DNA of 64,000 nucleotides from assembly GCF_001422375.1 (NCBI RefSeq), contig NZ_LMMU01000007.1:536184-600183 (forward strand). Direction: 5' to 3'. Below, piece after piece: positions 35,633-43,082 of this stretch. The stretch comes from Methylobacterium sp. Leaf99 (lineage in GTDB: Bacteria; Pseudomonadota; Alphaproteobacteria; Rhizobiales; Beijerinckiaceae). The notes under the pieces are model-generated. The model was not told where the DNA came from. It did not search any database and saw only the letters and a program-made list of their open reading frames with translations. Each line of letters starts with the position of its first letter. Position 1 is the first letter of the stretch. A program made the translations under genes and the position numbers.

Positions 35633-35658
35633 GTAACCCGGATGTGCGCCGCAGCGAT
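35633..35658 (+). promoter_or_regulatory. SigF-type promoter variant for the GT-P450 operon
   Basis: GTAACC at 35633-35638, 16 bases, then CGAT at 35655-35658: one mismatch to the CGAA of the other copies. It ends 40 bases before the glycosyltransferase ATG, a distance like that at mrpX and msrB. Confidence 0.55.
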
Positions 35659-35698
35659 GGTCTCGGTATCGCAACCGACGCATCGAGGACGCGCCACC

Positions 35699-36988
35699 AT
35701 GAAGGTGCTGATCGCCGCCACGGCCTTGACCGGGCACATCAATCCGCTTCTCAGCCTGGGCCGGCGTCTCGCCGCCCGGGGAGACGGCGTCGTCATGACC
35801 ACCGCCGAGCGATACCGCGAAAAGGTCGAGGCGGCGGGCCTGCGCTTCTCGCCTTGCGACGACGGCGATGCCGCCGCGTATCGCGAGACCGACCTGCCGG
35901 CCGGCCCCGAGCGCTATCGGCGCGAGTTCGTGCGCCGTTTCATCGATCCGATCCCGGTCCAGGCGGAGGTCCTGCATCGCCTCGTCGAGGCGGAGCGGCC
36001 CGACGTGATCGTCGCCGGCAGCCTGTTCCTCGGCGTGCTGCCGCTGCTGCTGGGGACCAGGCCGCGTCCTCCCGTCGTCGTCTTGAACGTCAGCTTCCTG
36101 TTCCTCGACCGGCCGGACCACGCGCCGGTCGGCCTCGGCCTGCCGCCGGCCCGAACGGACGCCGAGCGCGCCCATTACGCGGTCCTGAAGGCCGGGATGG
36201 ATGCCGCCTTCGTCGATCCGGTGCGCGCCTACGCGGACGCACAGCTGGCCCAACTCGGCCTGCCGCCCCTTCCGGCTTCGCTGCCGCACTCCATCGCCGT
36301 GCTCCCGGACCTGTTCCTCCAGCCGACGGTGCCCGAGTTCGAGTATGATTTCGGGACGCTGCCGCCCAACCTGCGCTTCACCGGCCTGCTGCCGGCACCG
36401 AGCGCCGAGGTCGCGCTCCCCGATTGGTGGCAGGCGCGCGACCGGGCCAAGCCCGTCGTCCTGGTCACGCAGGGCACCCTGGCGAATGCCGATTTTGGCG
36501 AACTGATCGAGCCGACCCTCGCGGCCCTGGCGGACCGCGACGACCTGCTGGTGGTGGCGACCACGGGCGGGCGCCCCGTCGAGGCCCTGCGTGGCCCTCT
36601 TCCGGCGAATGCCCGGGTGGCGCCGTTCCTGCCCGTCGACGCGATGCTGCCGGAGGTGTCCCTGCTCGTCACGAATGGCGGATATGGCAGCGTCTCGCAG
36701 GCCCTCGCGGCCGGCGTGCCGATCGTCTCGGCCGGGCTGACCGAGGACAAGGCGGAGATCGGCGCGCGCATCGGCTGGTCGGGCGCTGGGCTCGATCTCG
36801 CGACCAACGCGCCGTCGATCCCGGCGCTGCGCGAGGCGATCGAGACGGTGCTGGTCCAATCCCGCTACCGCGCACGGGCCGCATCCCTGGCGCGCGCCTT
36901 CGCGGGGCTGGACGCCGGGTCAGCGATGCTCGCTGGCATCGACGACGTGGTTCGCACCCGCTGGATCCTCCGGGGGATCGCCGCATGA
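35699..36988 (+). CDS. GT1-family glycosyltransferase (UGT/MGT-like)
   Basis: A 429-residue two-Rossmann glycosyltransferase. The start MKVLIAATALTGHINPLLSLG carries the GHxxP acceptor-domain motif of the family; the C-domain has VVLVTQGTLAN, VAPFLPVDAMLPEVSLLVTNGGYGS and SQALAAGVPIVSAG, the signature around the nucleotide-sugar site. Members transfer a sugar to small lipophilic molecules such as macrolides or hydroxycarotenoids (CrtX-like). It is the first gene of an operon with a small protein, a ferredoxin, its reductase and a P450, so a hydroxylated product of the P450 is the likely acceptor. The acceptor and sugar are not known. Confidence 0.85.
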   Translation: MKVLIAATALTGHINPLLSLGRRLAARGDGVVMTTAERYREKVEAAGLRFSPCDDGDAAAYRETDLPAGPERYRREFVRRFIDPIPVQAEVLHRLVEAERPDVIVAGSLFLGVLPLLLGTRPRPPVVVLNVSFLFLDRPDHAPVGLGLPPARTDAERAHYAVLKAGMDAAFVDPVRAYADAQLAQLGLPPLPASLPHSIAVLPDLFLQPTVPEFEYDFGTLPPNLRFTGLLPAPSAEVALPDWWQARDRAKPVVLVTQGTLANADFGELIEPTLAALADRDDLLVVATTGGRPVEALRGPLPANARVAPFLPVDAMLPEVSLLVTNGGYGSVSQALAAGVPIVSAGLTEDKAEIGARIGWSGAGLDLATNAPSIPALREAIETVLVQSRYRARAASLARAFAGLDAGSAMLAGIDDVVRTRWILRGIAA

Positions 36989-37194
36989 GCGCCATCCCGA
37001 TCTTCGGCCCTGCCCCCGTCGGAGCCCTGGCTGGAACGACGGCGAACCGGCACCGCGACGGCGGGCGAACGCCCCGGCCGATCGTGTTCGCCGCCACCCT
37101 CGTCCTCGCTGCCCTGACCGGCCTGCCCCCAACATCGGTCGCCACCCTGATCCCGCAGGACGACGATCCGTCCGATTCGTTCCTCGGCCTCTGA
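36985..37194 (+). CDS. small membrane or exported protein in the P450 operon
   Basis: A 69-residue protein whose ATG overlaps the stop of the glycosyltransferase by four bases. It has a basic middle (NRHRDGGRTPRP) followed by one hydrophobic segment (IVFAATLVLAALTGLPP) and an acidic tail ending DDDPSDSFLGL. I recognise no family. The overlap and operon position support that it is translated; the ferredoxin gene starts 19 bases later. Confidence 0.55.
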   Translation: MSAIPIFGPAPVGALAGTTANRHRDGGRTPRPIVFAATLVLAALTGLPPTSVATLIPQDDDPSDSFLGL

Positions 37195-37213
37195 GCGCCA
37201 GCGAGGTATCGCC

Positions 37214-37462
37214 ATGACCGACCCCACCGAGTCCTCCCCAGGAGAAGCCGCGCCGCTTCGCGTCGTGGTCGACCTCAACCGGTGCCAGGGCTACGCGCAG
37301 TGCTGCTACGCGGCGCCCGGTGCCTTCGAGGTCCGAGGCCACGAGATCCTGTTCTACGATCCGGCTCCGCCCCGCGCGAGGCGGGGAGAGATCGAGCGGG
37401 CCGTCCAGGCCTGCCCCGTCCGCGCCATCAGCCTTCAGGTCGAATTCGGAGACGCATCGTGA
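37214..37462 (+). CDS. P450-type [3Fe-4S] ferredoxin
   Basis: An 82-residue ferredoxin. The cluster cysteines are Cys24 and Cys30 (RCQGYAQC) and Cys67 (ACPVRAI), a three-Cys arrangement typical of the 3Fe-4S ferredoxins that serve actinobacterial and rhizobial cytochromes P450; Cys31 is extra. It should carry single electrons from the reductase encoded next (overlap of four bases) to the P450 two genes on. The N-terminal 14 residues are a disordered Pro/Ser/Glu extension. Confidence 0.9.
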   Translation: MTDPTESSPGEAAPLRVVVDLNRCQGYAQCCYAAPGAFEVRGHEILFYDPAPPRARRGEIERAVQACPVRAISLQVEFGDAS

Positions 37463-38778
37463 GCACTGGGGAGACGGCCGGCATCGTCGTCGTCGGCGCG
37501 TCGCTCGCCGGCCTCCGGGGCGCGGAGGCCCTGCGCCGCAACGGCTATGCCGGCCGGCTCACGATCGTGGGCGACGAACCGTATCGCCCCTACGACCGGC
37601 CGCCCCTGTCGAAGCACGTCCTGTCGGGCGAATTGGCGCCGGATGCCACCGCGCTGCCGGAACTCGTCGCCCTCGATGCCCACTGGCGTCTGGGCCATGC
37701 GGCGGTCGCCCTCGACCGGGTTGCGCGCTCGATCGCCCTCGCGGACGGGACGGGGCTCGCCTACGAGCGCTTGCTCGTCGCCACCGGCGCGCAGGCGCGC
37801 CCCTGGCCCGCCGCTTCGGGCGGTGGGCTCGCCGGGATCTTCACCCTGCGCGGCCGGGACGACGCCGCCCGCCTGCGACGCGCATTGTCCGAAGGGCCCC
37901 GGCGCGTCCTCATCGTCGGCGCCGGCCTGATCGGCTGCGAGGCGGCCTCCTGCTGCCGCGATCTCGGACTGCCCGTCACCTTGGTCGACCCCAATCCGAC
38001 GCCGCTCGCCCGTTCGCTCGGCACCTGGGTCGGCGGCGTCATCGCCGATTGCCTGCGGGATGCCGGCGTGACCTTTCAAGCCGGCGCACAGGTGCTTCGC
38101 TTCGCGGGCGACGCCTCGGGCCGGGTCGTTCGCGCCCATCTGGCGGATGGGCGCGCGGTCGAGGCCGACCTCGTCATCGTGGCGCTTGGCGCCACGCGCG
38201 CCACGGACTGGCTCTCGGGGGCAGGCCTGATGGCCGATGCCGGCGGCGTGACCTGCGACAGCGCCTGCCGGGTGCTCGGCGCCGATGGGACGCCGTGTCC
38301 GGACATCTCCGCCGCCGGGGACGTCGCGCGCTGGCCGAACCCCCTCTACGGCGGCCGGCTGATGTCGGTGGAGCATTGGGGCAACGCCGTCGCGCAGGCC
38401 GCGCACGCCGCACGCAACATGCTGGCGCCGGCCGAGGACCAGCAGCCCTACCACCACCTGCCGGCCTTCTGGTCGAGCCAGTTCGGGATCAACCTCAAGG
38501 CCGTCGGCCTGAGCGAGGGCGCCGACGCGGTTGCGATCGTGCAGGGCTCGCGGGCGTCACGGCGCTTCCTCGCCGTCTATGGCCGCGCCGGACGCAGCAT
38601 CGCGGCGGTGTCGTTCGATCAGGCCCGCTGGCTCCCCGCCTACGCCGAGGCGATCGCGGCCGGACAGGCATTTCCGCCGATCCGTGAGGCGACCGACCAG
38701 GGCGGGTTCCTCTCCCAATCACCGGGCTTCCCGCCGCCCCGTGCCACGTCCACGCGCATCGAGGCCCGTCATGGCTGA
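37459..38778 (+). CDS. NAD(P)H:ferredoxin reductase (FAD, RhoR/ThcD type)
   Basis: A 439-residue flavoprotein starting at a GTG that overlaps the ferredoxin stop. It has two dinucleotide-binding motifs: FAD site IVVVGASLAGLRGAEALR at the N-terminus and NAD(P) site VLIVGAGLIGCEAA near residue 150, and the second FAD segment ISAAGDVARWPNP. Members reduce ferredoxins for P450s and ring hydroxylases. The RPPLSKHVL segment is typical. Gene order ferredoxin-reductase-P450 gives a complete three-component monooxygenase. The last eight bases overlap the P450 gene. Confidence 0.9.
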   Translation: MSTGETAGIVVVGASLAGLRGAEALRRNGYAGRLTIVGDEPYRPYDRPPLSKHVLSGELAPDATALPELVALDAHWRLGHAAVALDRVARSIALADGTGLAYERLLVATGAQARPWPAASGGGLAGIFTLRGRDDAARLRRALSEGPRRVLIVGAGLIGCEAASCCRDLGLPVTLVDPNPTPLARSLGTWVGGVIADCLRDAGVTFQAGAQVLRFAGDASGRVVRAHLADGRAVEADLVIVALGATRATDWLSGAGLMADAGGVTCDSACRVLGADGTPCPDISAAGDVARWPNPLYGGRLMSVEHWGNAVAQAAHAARNMLAPAEDQQPYHHLPAFWSSQFGINLKAVGLSEGADAVAIVQGSRASRRFLAVYGRAGRSIAAVSFDQARWLPAYAEAIAAGQAFPPIREATDQGGFLSQSPGFPPPRATSTRIEARHG

Positions 38779-40024
38779 GGACACGCTGTTTTCCGAGGTC
38801 CTGGACCCCGCCAACCGGGCCGATCCCTATCCGATCTACGCGCGACTTCGCGAGAACCCGGTCTCGCGCCAGCGCGACGGCAGCATCGTGGTGAGCGGCC
38901 ACGCGGCGATCCGCAGCCTGATCTTCGATCCCCGCCTCAGCTCCGAGGATCTGCCGCCCTCCCACCGCCCGCGCACGGGCAACCCGCTCAAAGACTGGCT
39001 CCTCAACCCGATCAAGGACCGGATCGCCACGGCCCACCGCCCCCTGATCTTCCGCGACCCGCCCGATCACGACACCCTGCGCCACGTCGTGATGCGCGAA
39101 TTCTCGGCGGCGCGGGTGCAGGCGCTGCGGCAGCGCGTCGTGCGGGACGTGGACGCCCTCATCGACGTCTGCCGGGGGCGCGACGAGGTCTGCCTCGTGG
39201 AGGACCTGTCCTATCCGCTCCCGGTCTCGGTGATCTGCGACATGCTCGGCGTGCCGGAGGCGGACGAGCCGCAGTTTCAGGCCTGGGCGACGCAACTCGC
39301 CACCGCCCTCGAGCCCGATGCCCGCCACGACGAGGCCAGCCGGCACCGGACGGTGGCGGCCTTCGATGCGATCTCCGGCTACATGCGCGCCCTGATCCGC
39401 GCCAAGCGCCGACGCCCCACCGCCGACATGCTCAGCGCCCTGGCCGCACCGGGGCCCGACGGGAAGGCCGTGATGGGCGATTTCGACCTGATCTCGACGG
39501 CGATCCTGCTGCTGGTGGCGGGCCACGAGACCACGGTGAACCTCATCACCAACGGCATGCTGACCCTGCTGCGCCATCCGCAAGAGTTGGAGCGCCTGCG
39601 CGCCGATCCGGAGCGGGCGCCGCGCGTGGTCGAGGAGTTGCTCCGCTACGAGCCGCCCGTGCATTTCCGCACCCGCAAGGCTCTCGGGACCATCGAGATC
39701 GCAGGCAGAACCATTCCGAAGGGCACGCCGGTCATCCTGCTCTTCGCCGCCGCGAATCGCGACCCGGCCCGCTTCAGGGATCCGGACCGTTTCGACCCGG
39801 ATCGGGAGGACAACCAGCATTTCGGCTTCGGCGGCGGATTGCACTACTGCATGGGCGCCCCGCTCGCGCGGATCGAGGCCGAGATCGCCCTGGTCGCCCT
39901 CTGCCGCCGCCTCGTCGCCCCCCGACTCATGGCCGACCCGCCGCCCTACAGGCCCGGAGCCTCCCTGCGTGGTCCCGAGAGGCTCGGCATTCGGATCTCG
40001 GGCATCGTGTCGGGGAACGCCTGA
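38771..40024 (+). CDS. cytochrome P450
   Basis: A 417-residue soluble bacterial P450. The I-helix oxygen-activation motif is VAGHETTVN, the K-helix ExxR is in VEELLRYEPP, and the heme-binding loop is FGFGGGLHYCMGAP with Cys360 as thiolate ligand. Length and composition fit class I P450s that take electrons from a ferredoxin, which is encoded in the same operon. The substrate cannot be assigned; the glycosyltransferase in the operon suggests hydroxylation followed by glycosylation of a lipid, terpenoid or carotenoid. Last gene of the operon; no clear terminator follows. Confidence 0.92.
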   Translation: MAEDTLFSEVLDPANRADPYPIYARLRENPVSRQRDGSIVVSGHAAIRSLIFDPRLSSEDLPPSHRPRTGNPLKDWLLNPIKDRIATAHRPLIFRDPPDHDTLRHVVMREFSAARVQALRQRVVRDVDALIDVCRGRDEVCLVEDLSYPLPVSVICDMLGVPEADEPQFQAWATQLATALEPDARHDEASRHRTVAAFDAISGYMRALIRAKRRRPTADMLSALAAPGPDGKAVMGDFDLISTAILLLVAGHETTVNLITNGMLTLLRHPQELERLRADPERAPRVVEELLRYEPPVHFRTRKALGTIEIAGRTIPKGTPVILLFAAANRDPARFRDPDRFDPDREDNQHFGFGGGLHYCMGAPLARIEAEIALVALCRRLVAPRLMADPPPYRPGASLRGPERLGIRISGIVSGNA

Positions 40025-40168
40025 CGCCGGAACGCGGTGGAACCGTGGAGAACGCGATGTTTCGCCGGCACGCCACCGCCCTTACCCTCTCAGGGCGGGC
40101 ATGATGTCGGTACGGGATCACACGAACCGGCCGTCGATCAGGTTCCGCATCGTCGTGGGCCACGAACT

Positions 40169-40186
40169 CCAAGTATCGGTACTTGG
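40169..40186 (+). promoter_or_regulatory. 18-base inverted repeat before a small secreted-protein gene
   Basis: CCAAGTA-TCGG-TACTTGG, a perfect 7-base inverted repeat. Its right arm touches the ggag ribosome binding site (40185-40188) of the gene at 40196, so as RNA it could hide the site, and as DNA it could be an operator. Confidence 0.5.
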
Positions 40187-40195
40187 AGACCCGCC

Positions 40196-40465
40196 ATGCT
40201 CACCATCCTTCGCCCCGTCGTCGTCGCGCTCACCCTGACGAGCTCAGCGCCCTTCGCCGTGGCCCGCACACCGGAGGCGGCCGTTCCATCGGCGGGCACC
40301 TTCCTTCCCACGGCAACGACCCTGCTCCGACACGTGGCTGCCAATGGAACCACCAAGCCGCTGGGCGCGCCCGTGGATCAGCGCCTTGGTACCTCGCTGC
40401 ACTTAGCGACGGCCGACATGCGTCTGAGCCGCGCCATCCGCGCAGCGATTTGTACAGGCTGTTGA
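40196..40465 (+). CDS. small secreted protein of unknown function
   Basis: An 89-residue protein with a clear signal peptide (ILRPVVVALTLTSSAPFAVA, cleavage near residue 23). The mature part is short, with LPTATTLLRHVAANGTTKPLG and a C-terminal CTGC. No family recognised. The ggag ribosome binding site is seven bases from the ATG and partly covered by an inverted repeat. It follows the P450 gene by 171 bases and is probably separate. Confidence 0.55.
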   Translation: MLTILRPVVVALTLTSSAPFAVARTPEAAVPSAGTFLPTATTLLRHVAANGTTKPLGAPVDQRLGTSLHLATADMRLSRAIRAAICTGC

Positions 40466-40832
40466 AACGCCCCCATGCAGGAGACGATAAGGCCTCGTTC
40501 TTCCTTTCCTGAGCGTACAACAGGTGACACCGTCCGCTTCGGTACATCCTGTACCCGAAAGCGGCCAGACAGTTCTCCACCCAACCCGGACGCCTGGATT
40601 GCCATGAGCGCTCCCCATAAGCGGCCATTCGTTGGCCATCCGGCAACTTCGGCTGAGGGTGAAGAGCTGAAGTGGCTTGTTGCCGCAAGCCAGGGCTGCT
40701 GAAGCTAAGGAGAAAGTTGCTGAGACGCTGGTGGTTGCAAAGCCAAAGCGTACATGACGACAGCGCAAGGCTGTTGTTGCTGAATGATGCTTAAGGGCGG
40801 TAGTCGACATGCTACCGCCCATAAGCCCTGAT
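40466..40832. other. intergenic stretch with a hairpin repeat
   Basis: No supported gene. The notable item is a hairpin at 40532-40564: ccgcttcggtac / gtacccgaaagcgg, a stem of about twelve pairs with a bulge. It resembles the hairpin at 17101-17135, and the flanking ccagacagttctccaccc resembles the sequence following that copy. Confidence 0.45.
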
Positions 40833-41054
40833 CTAATGCCCCTGGTGGGGGACCGGCTGCTGTGCCTGCTGCGCGTTGCGCTTTGCCAGGGCGCGACCGG
40901 CAACACAGCCACCGACGGCACCGACGACCCCGTGCCCAGCGTAGTGACCTGCAATCCCGCCGACGATGGCGCCCTTGATGCACCCCTTAGCTTCGGCCTG
41001 ACCGGCCATTGCAATGGAAAGGACGGCGAGCGTCCCGATGGCTGCAATCCGCAT
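40833..41054 (-). CDS. small exported glycine-zipper protein
   Basis: A 73-residue protein starting at an ATG with a ggagg ribosome binding site five bases upstream. A signal peptide (IGTLAVLSIAMAGQAEA) is followed by a Gly/Ala-rich zipper (IVGGIAGHYAGHGVVGAVGG) with two cysteines (GCIKG, GGCVAG) and a Gln/His tail. Glycine-zipper segments of this sort insert into or span the outer membrane or periplasm. Function unknown. Confidence 0.72.
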   Translation of the reverse strand: MRIAAIGTLAVLSIAMAGQAEAKGCIKGAIVGGIAGHYAGHGVVGAVGGCVAGRALAKRNAQQAQQPVPHQGH

Positions 41055-41749
41055 GGTGACCTCCGAACTACTCCCCGCAGCGCGGGGCTGTATGCAGCAG
41101 AGATGTATCTTTGGTCTGGCCGGCAGAAGACGTCTAATCCTGCCCACAGATCAAAAAATCGGGATCGGCATTCAGATCATAGCGTGAGGCCCCTGAAGCA
41201 TGGACCGTGACCTCTCGATCACGGCTGCCCCGCCGCCCGATCCGATCACGGGCCGGCGGTGAGAATCGTCCATCTCACGTTGAGCCGGCACGCAACTTGG
41301 TTAGTAAGTAGCATGATATCGGTCAGTTATTAGAGGGTTAAATTGCGAAAATATAAAGCGCTTTCGAGCTATGAAACACGGTAAAATTTGATTTACTATG
41401 GGCTTGAAAGCATGAAATTTAGCTCGGGCTGGGGACGTAATAGGGGCCGAATAAGAGATACCAATGCCAGCCACCCCAAATGCCGAACGATCAAACGCGC
41501 TCGCTCGCATGCCTCTTCGCGACTTCATCTCACGGTGGAGATGGATTGTCGGCGAGCCCCCCGCTGCAATGCTAGAGAGCAGGTCGGACATGATTTGCAT
41601 CCTCGTTGCGAGTATTCCGATTGCCCCTCCGACGCATATCGAAACGAGAAATCAGCCGTAGGCGCCGAGGAACAGGTAGCCCATGACCCTCGGCCCAGAT
41701 GAGGTTTTTATGGCCTGTCCGTCCGTCGCGGCGAGCGTGTTGGCCCACA
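41055..41749. other. intergenic stretch, partly AT-rich
   Basis: About 695 bases without a supported gene. The part from about 41300 to 41470 is clearly richer in A/T (for example tgatatcggtcagttatt) than the rest of the window, which suggests a foreign remnant or a promoter-rich region. Frames here show no family or good start. Confidence 0.45.
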
Positions 41750-42118
41750 TTACCCTGACTTGCTCGCTGTCCAGCGGCCGCTGCAGGAGATCGGACCAGC
41801 GAGGTCCCATCGTCCCGAGCCGTCGGATGACCTGAGTCGCCCCTCGACGGCGATGCGGGCCAGTCCGCTTTTGATGGAGCCAACGAGGCGTCCGTTTTTG
41901 CCGACGCGTCCGGAGGCGTCGGCCTCGCTGCCGCTCGCGTCGTCGACGATGCCGCCACGGATGACGATGGGGTACCGATACGGTCCGGAGCAGCCGCCAT
42001 CGTCGACCGTCGCGGAGACGGACCATCGCCCGTCGAATTTGCCCTGGGCGACGACCGGGACGGGCGTGGCGCATGCGATGGCCAGGGTCAGCGCGGAGAT
42101 TTTCCAGTGGGGTGGCAT
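41750..42118 (-). CDS. small secreted protein (heat-stable-lectin-like composition), unknown function
   Basis: A 122-residue protein with a signal peptide (ISALTLAIACATPVPVVA) and a beta-rich mature part: GKFDGRWSVSATVDDGGCSG, RYPIVIRGGIVDD, GSIKSGLARIAVEGRL and GPISCSGRW. Two cysteines may pair. The start ATG has a gaggag site four bases upstream. I have seen similar small secreted proteins in methylobacteria and rhizobia (a FDGxW...GxCxG pattern), all uncharacterised. It is downstream of two other small minus-strand genes. Confidence 0.65.
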   Translation of the reverse strand: MPPHWKISALTLAIACATPVPVVAQGKFDGRWSVSATVDDGGCSGPYRYPIVIRGGIVDDASGSEADASGRVGKNGRLVGSIKSGLARIAVEGRLRSSDGSGRWDLAGPISCSGRWTASKSG

Positions 42119-42128
42119 CGGCTCCTCT

Positions 42129-42359
42129 TCACAGCCCGCCCGTCGGGGGCGGCACGGTGTCGTCTTCGTTATGGGCAAGGTAGCGGACCATGAGTTCGCC
42201 CGTGGCCCGGGCGGCATAGTCCGCCGGCGGCTCGCCGGCATGGGGCGAGACGAGATCCGTCACGCATAGGCCGTCCAGGATCAGCATGAGCTCCGAACGT
42301 GCCATGCCGCACTCGATGGCTTCCTGGATGGCCTGCGTCTCGTAGGCCTGCACGACCAT
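42129..42359 (-). CDS. small conserved-looking protein, unknown function
   Basis: A 76-residue soluble protein, start MVVQAYETQAIQEAIECG; the frame is open further upstream but that part overlaps the preceding gene in another frame and has poor composition. It ends PPPTGGL. No family recognised. It starts two bases after the stop of the proline-rich gene, so translation is probably coupled. Confidence 0.6.
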   Translation of the reverse strand: MVVQAYETQAIQEAIECGMARSELMLILDGLCVTDLVSPHAGEPPADYAARATGELMVRYLAHNEDDTVPPPTGGL

Positions 42360-42361
42360 GC

Positions 42362-42568
42362 TCAGGCGCGTATCCCCGGGTCCGTGGGCGCCCCCGGCAG
42401 GTGATCGGGGCCGACGCCTGGCTCCACCGGCTCGTCGATCGGCGCGTCCTCGTAGGGGGCGGACGGCTCGTCCGGCCCCAGCGGTCGCTCGCCGGGGAAC
42501 GGCCACGGCGGCATCTCCGCGGGGATGTCGCCCCCGGGAATGGGGTCGGGCATGCTGGGATTGGCCAT
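42362..42568 (-). CDS. small proline-rich protein
   Basis: A 68-residue acidic, proline-rich protein, start MANPSMPDPIPGGDIPAEMP, with a ggagg site eight bases before the ATG. About a quarter of residues are Pro; it has no hydrophobic segment and is probably disordered. Similar short Pro/Asp/Glu-rich proteins (see 57157 and 58666) occur elsewhere in the window. Function unknown. First of a tightly spaced minus-strand pair with 42129. Confidence 0.65.
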   Translation of the reverse strand: MANPSMPDPIPGGDIPAEMPPWPFPGERPLGPDEPSAPYEDAPIDEPVEPGVGPDHLPGAPTDPGIRA

Positions 42569-42860
42569 CGTGGAATCCTCCATAGCCATTCGTGATGGAT
42601 GGCCTACGGGCCGGACGTGCGCCCGGAGCGGCACGACGCCCGGCCCTGCGGCCATGCCGGACCTGATCGGGGGGACTCATGGGGTCCGGCATAACTCGGG
42701 TTTCGCTCGCCGGTGGCATCGAGGCGTTCGGCGATGACCATCAGATATGCTCGACCGGAGACCGCTCAATAATGCAGATGCATCAATTCGATGGCTGACG
42801 ACGTGGTAAAACACCGGGCGCGACGCGTTATCGTCGTCGCGCACAAAGGCAATCGACCTT

Positions 42861-43082
42861 TCAGGGAGACATCACGGCCGGAACCGGCATCGGACATCCG
42901 GCCAGATCCTGGAAGAGGCCGCCATAGCCGAGCGCGACGGCCTTCCGGAACGCCAGGCGCTGGTCCGGGGCGCGTTCCCGCAGATGGCTGTCCCGGACGG
43001 CGCGAACCCGGGCGGCGAGGAGGGCGAGATCGAACGTGAGGGCGCCCTCCTCGGTCGGGTCGGTGGGTCTCTGCGCCGTCAT
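42861..43082 (-). CDS. small protein coupled to the ECF sigma gene
   Basis: A 73-residue soluble protein whose ATG overlaps the sigma-factor stop by four bases (ATGA). Sequence features: TFDLALLAARVRAVRDSHLRER, then AFRKAVALGYGGLFQDLAGCP. No transmembrane segment, no zinc-finger anti-sigma motif (HxxxCxxC) and no recognised family. Overlap with a sigma gene makes an anti-sigma or modulator role possible, but this is only positional. Confidence 0.55.
   Translation of the reverse strand: MTAQRPTDPTEEGALTFDLALLAARVRAVRDSHLRERAPDQRLAFRKAVALGYGGLFQDLAGCPMPVPAVMSP

Noticed and set aside
34958..36859. 633-codon open frame opposite the patatin and glycosyltransferase genes
   Set aside because: Covers two well-supported genes on the other strand and has shadow composition.
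40027..40060. GGAAC...GTT strings as an EcfG promoter before the gene at 40196
   Set aside because: Spacings are 15 or 25 bases, outside the usual range, and the distance to the gene is over 130 bases.
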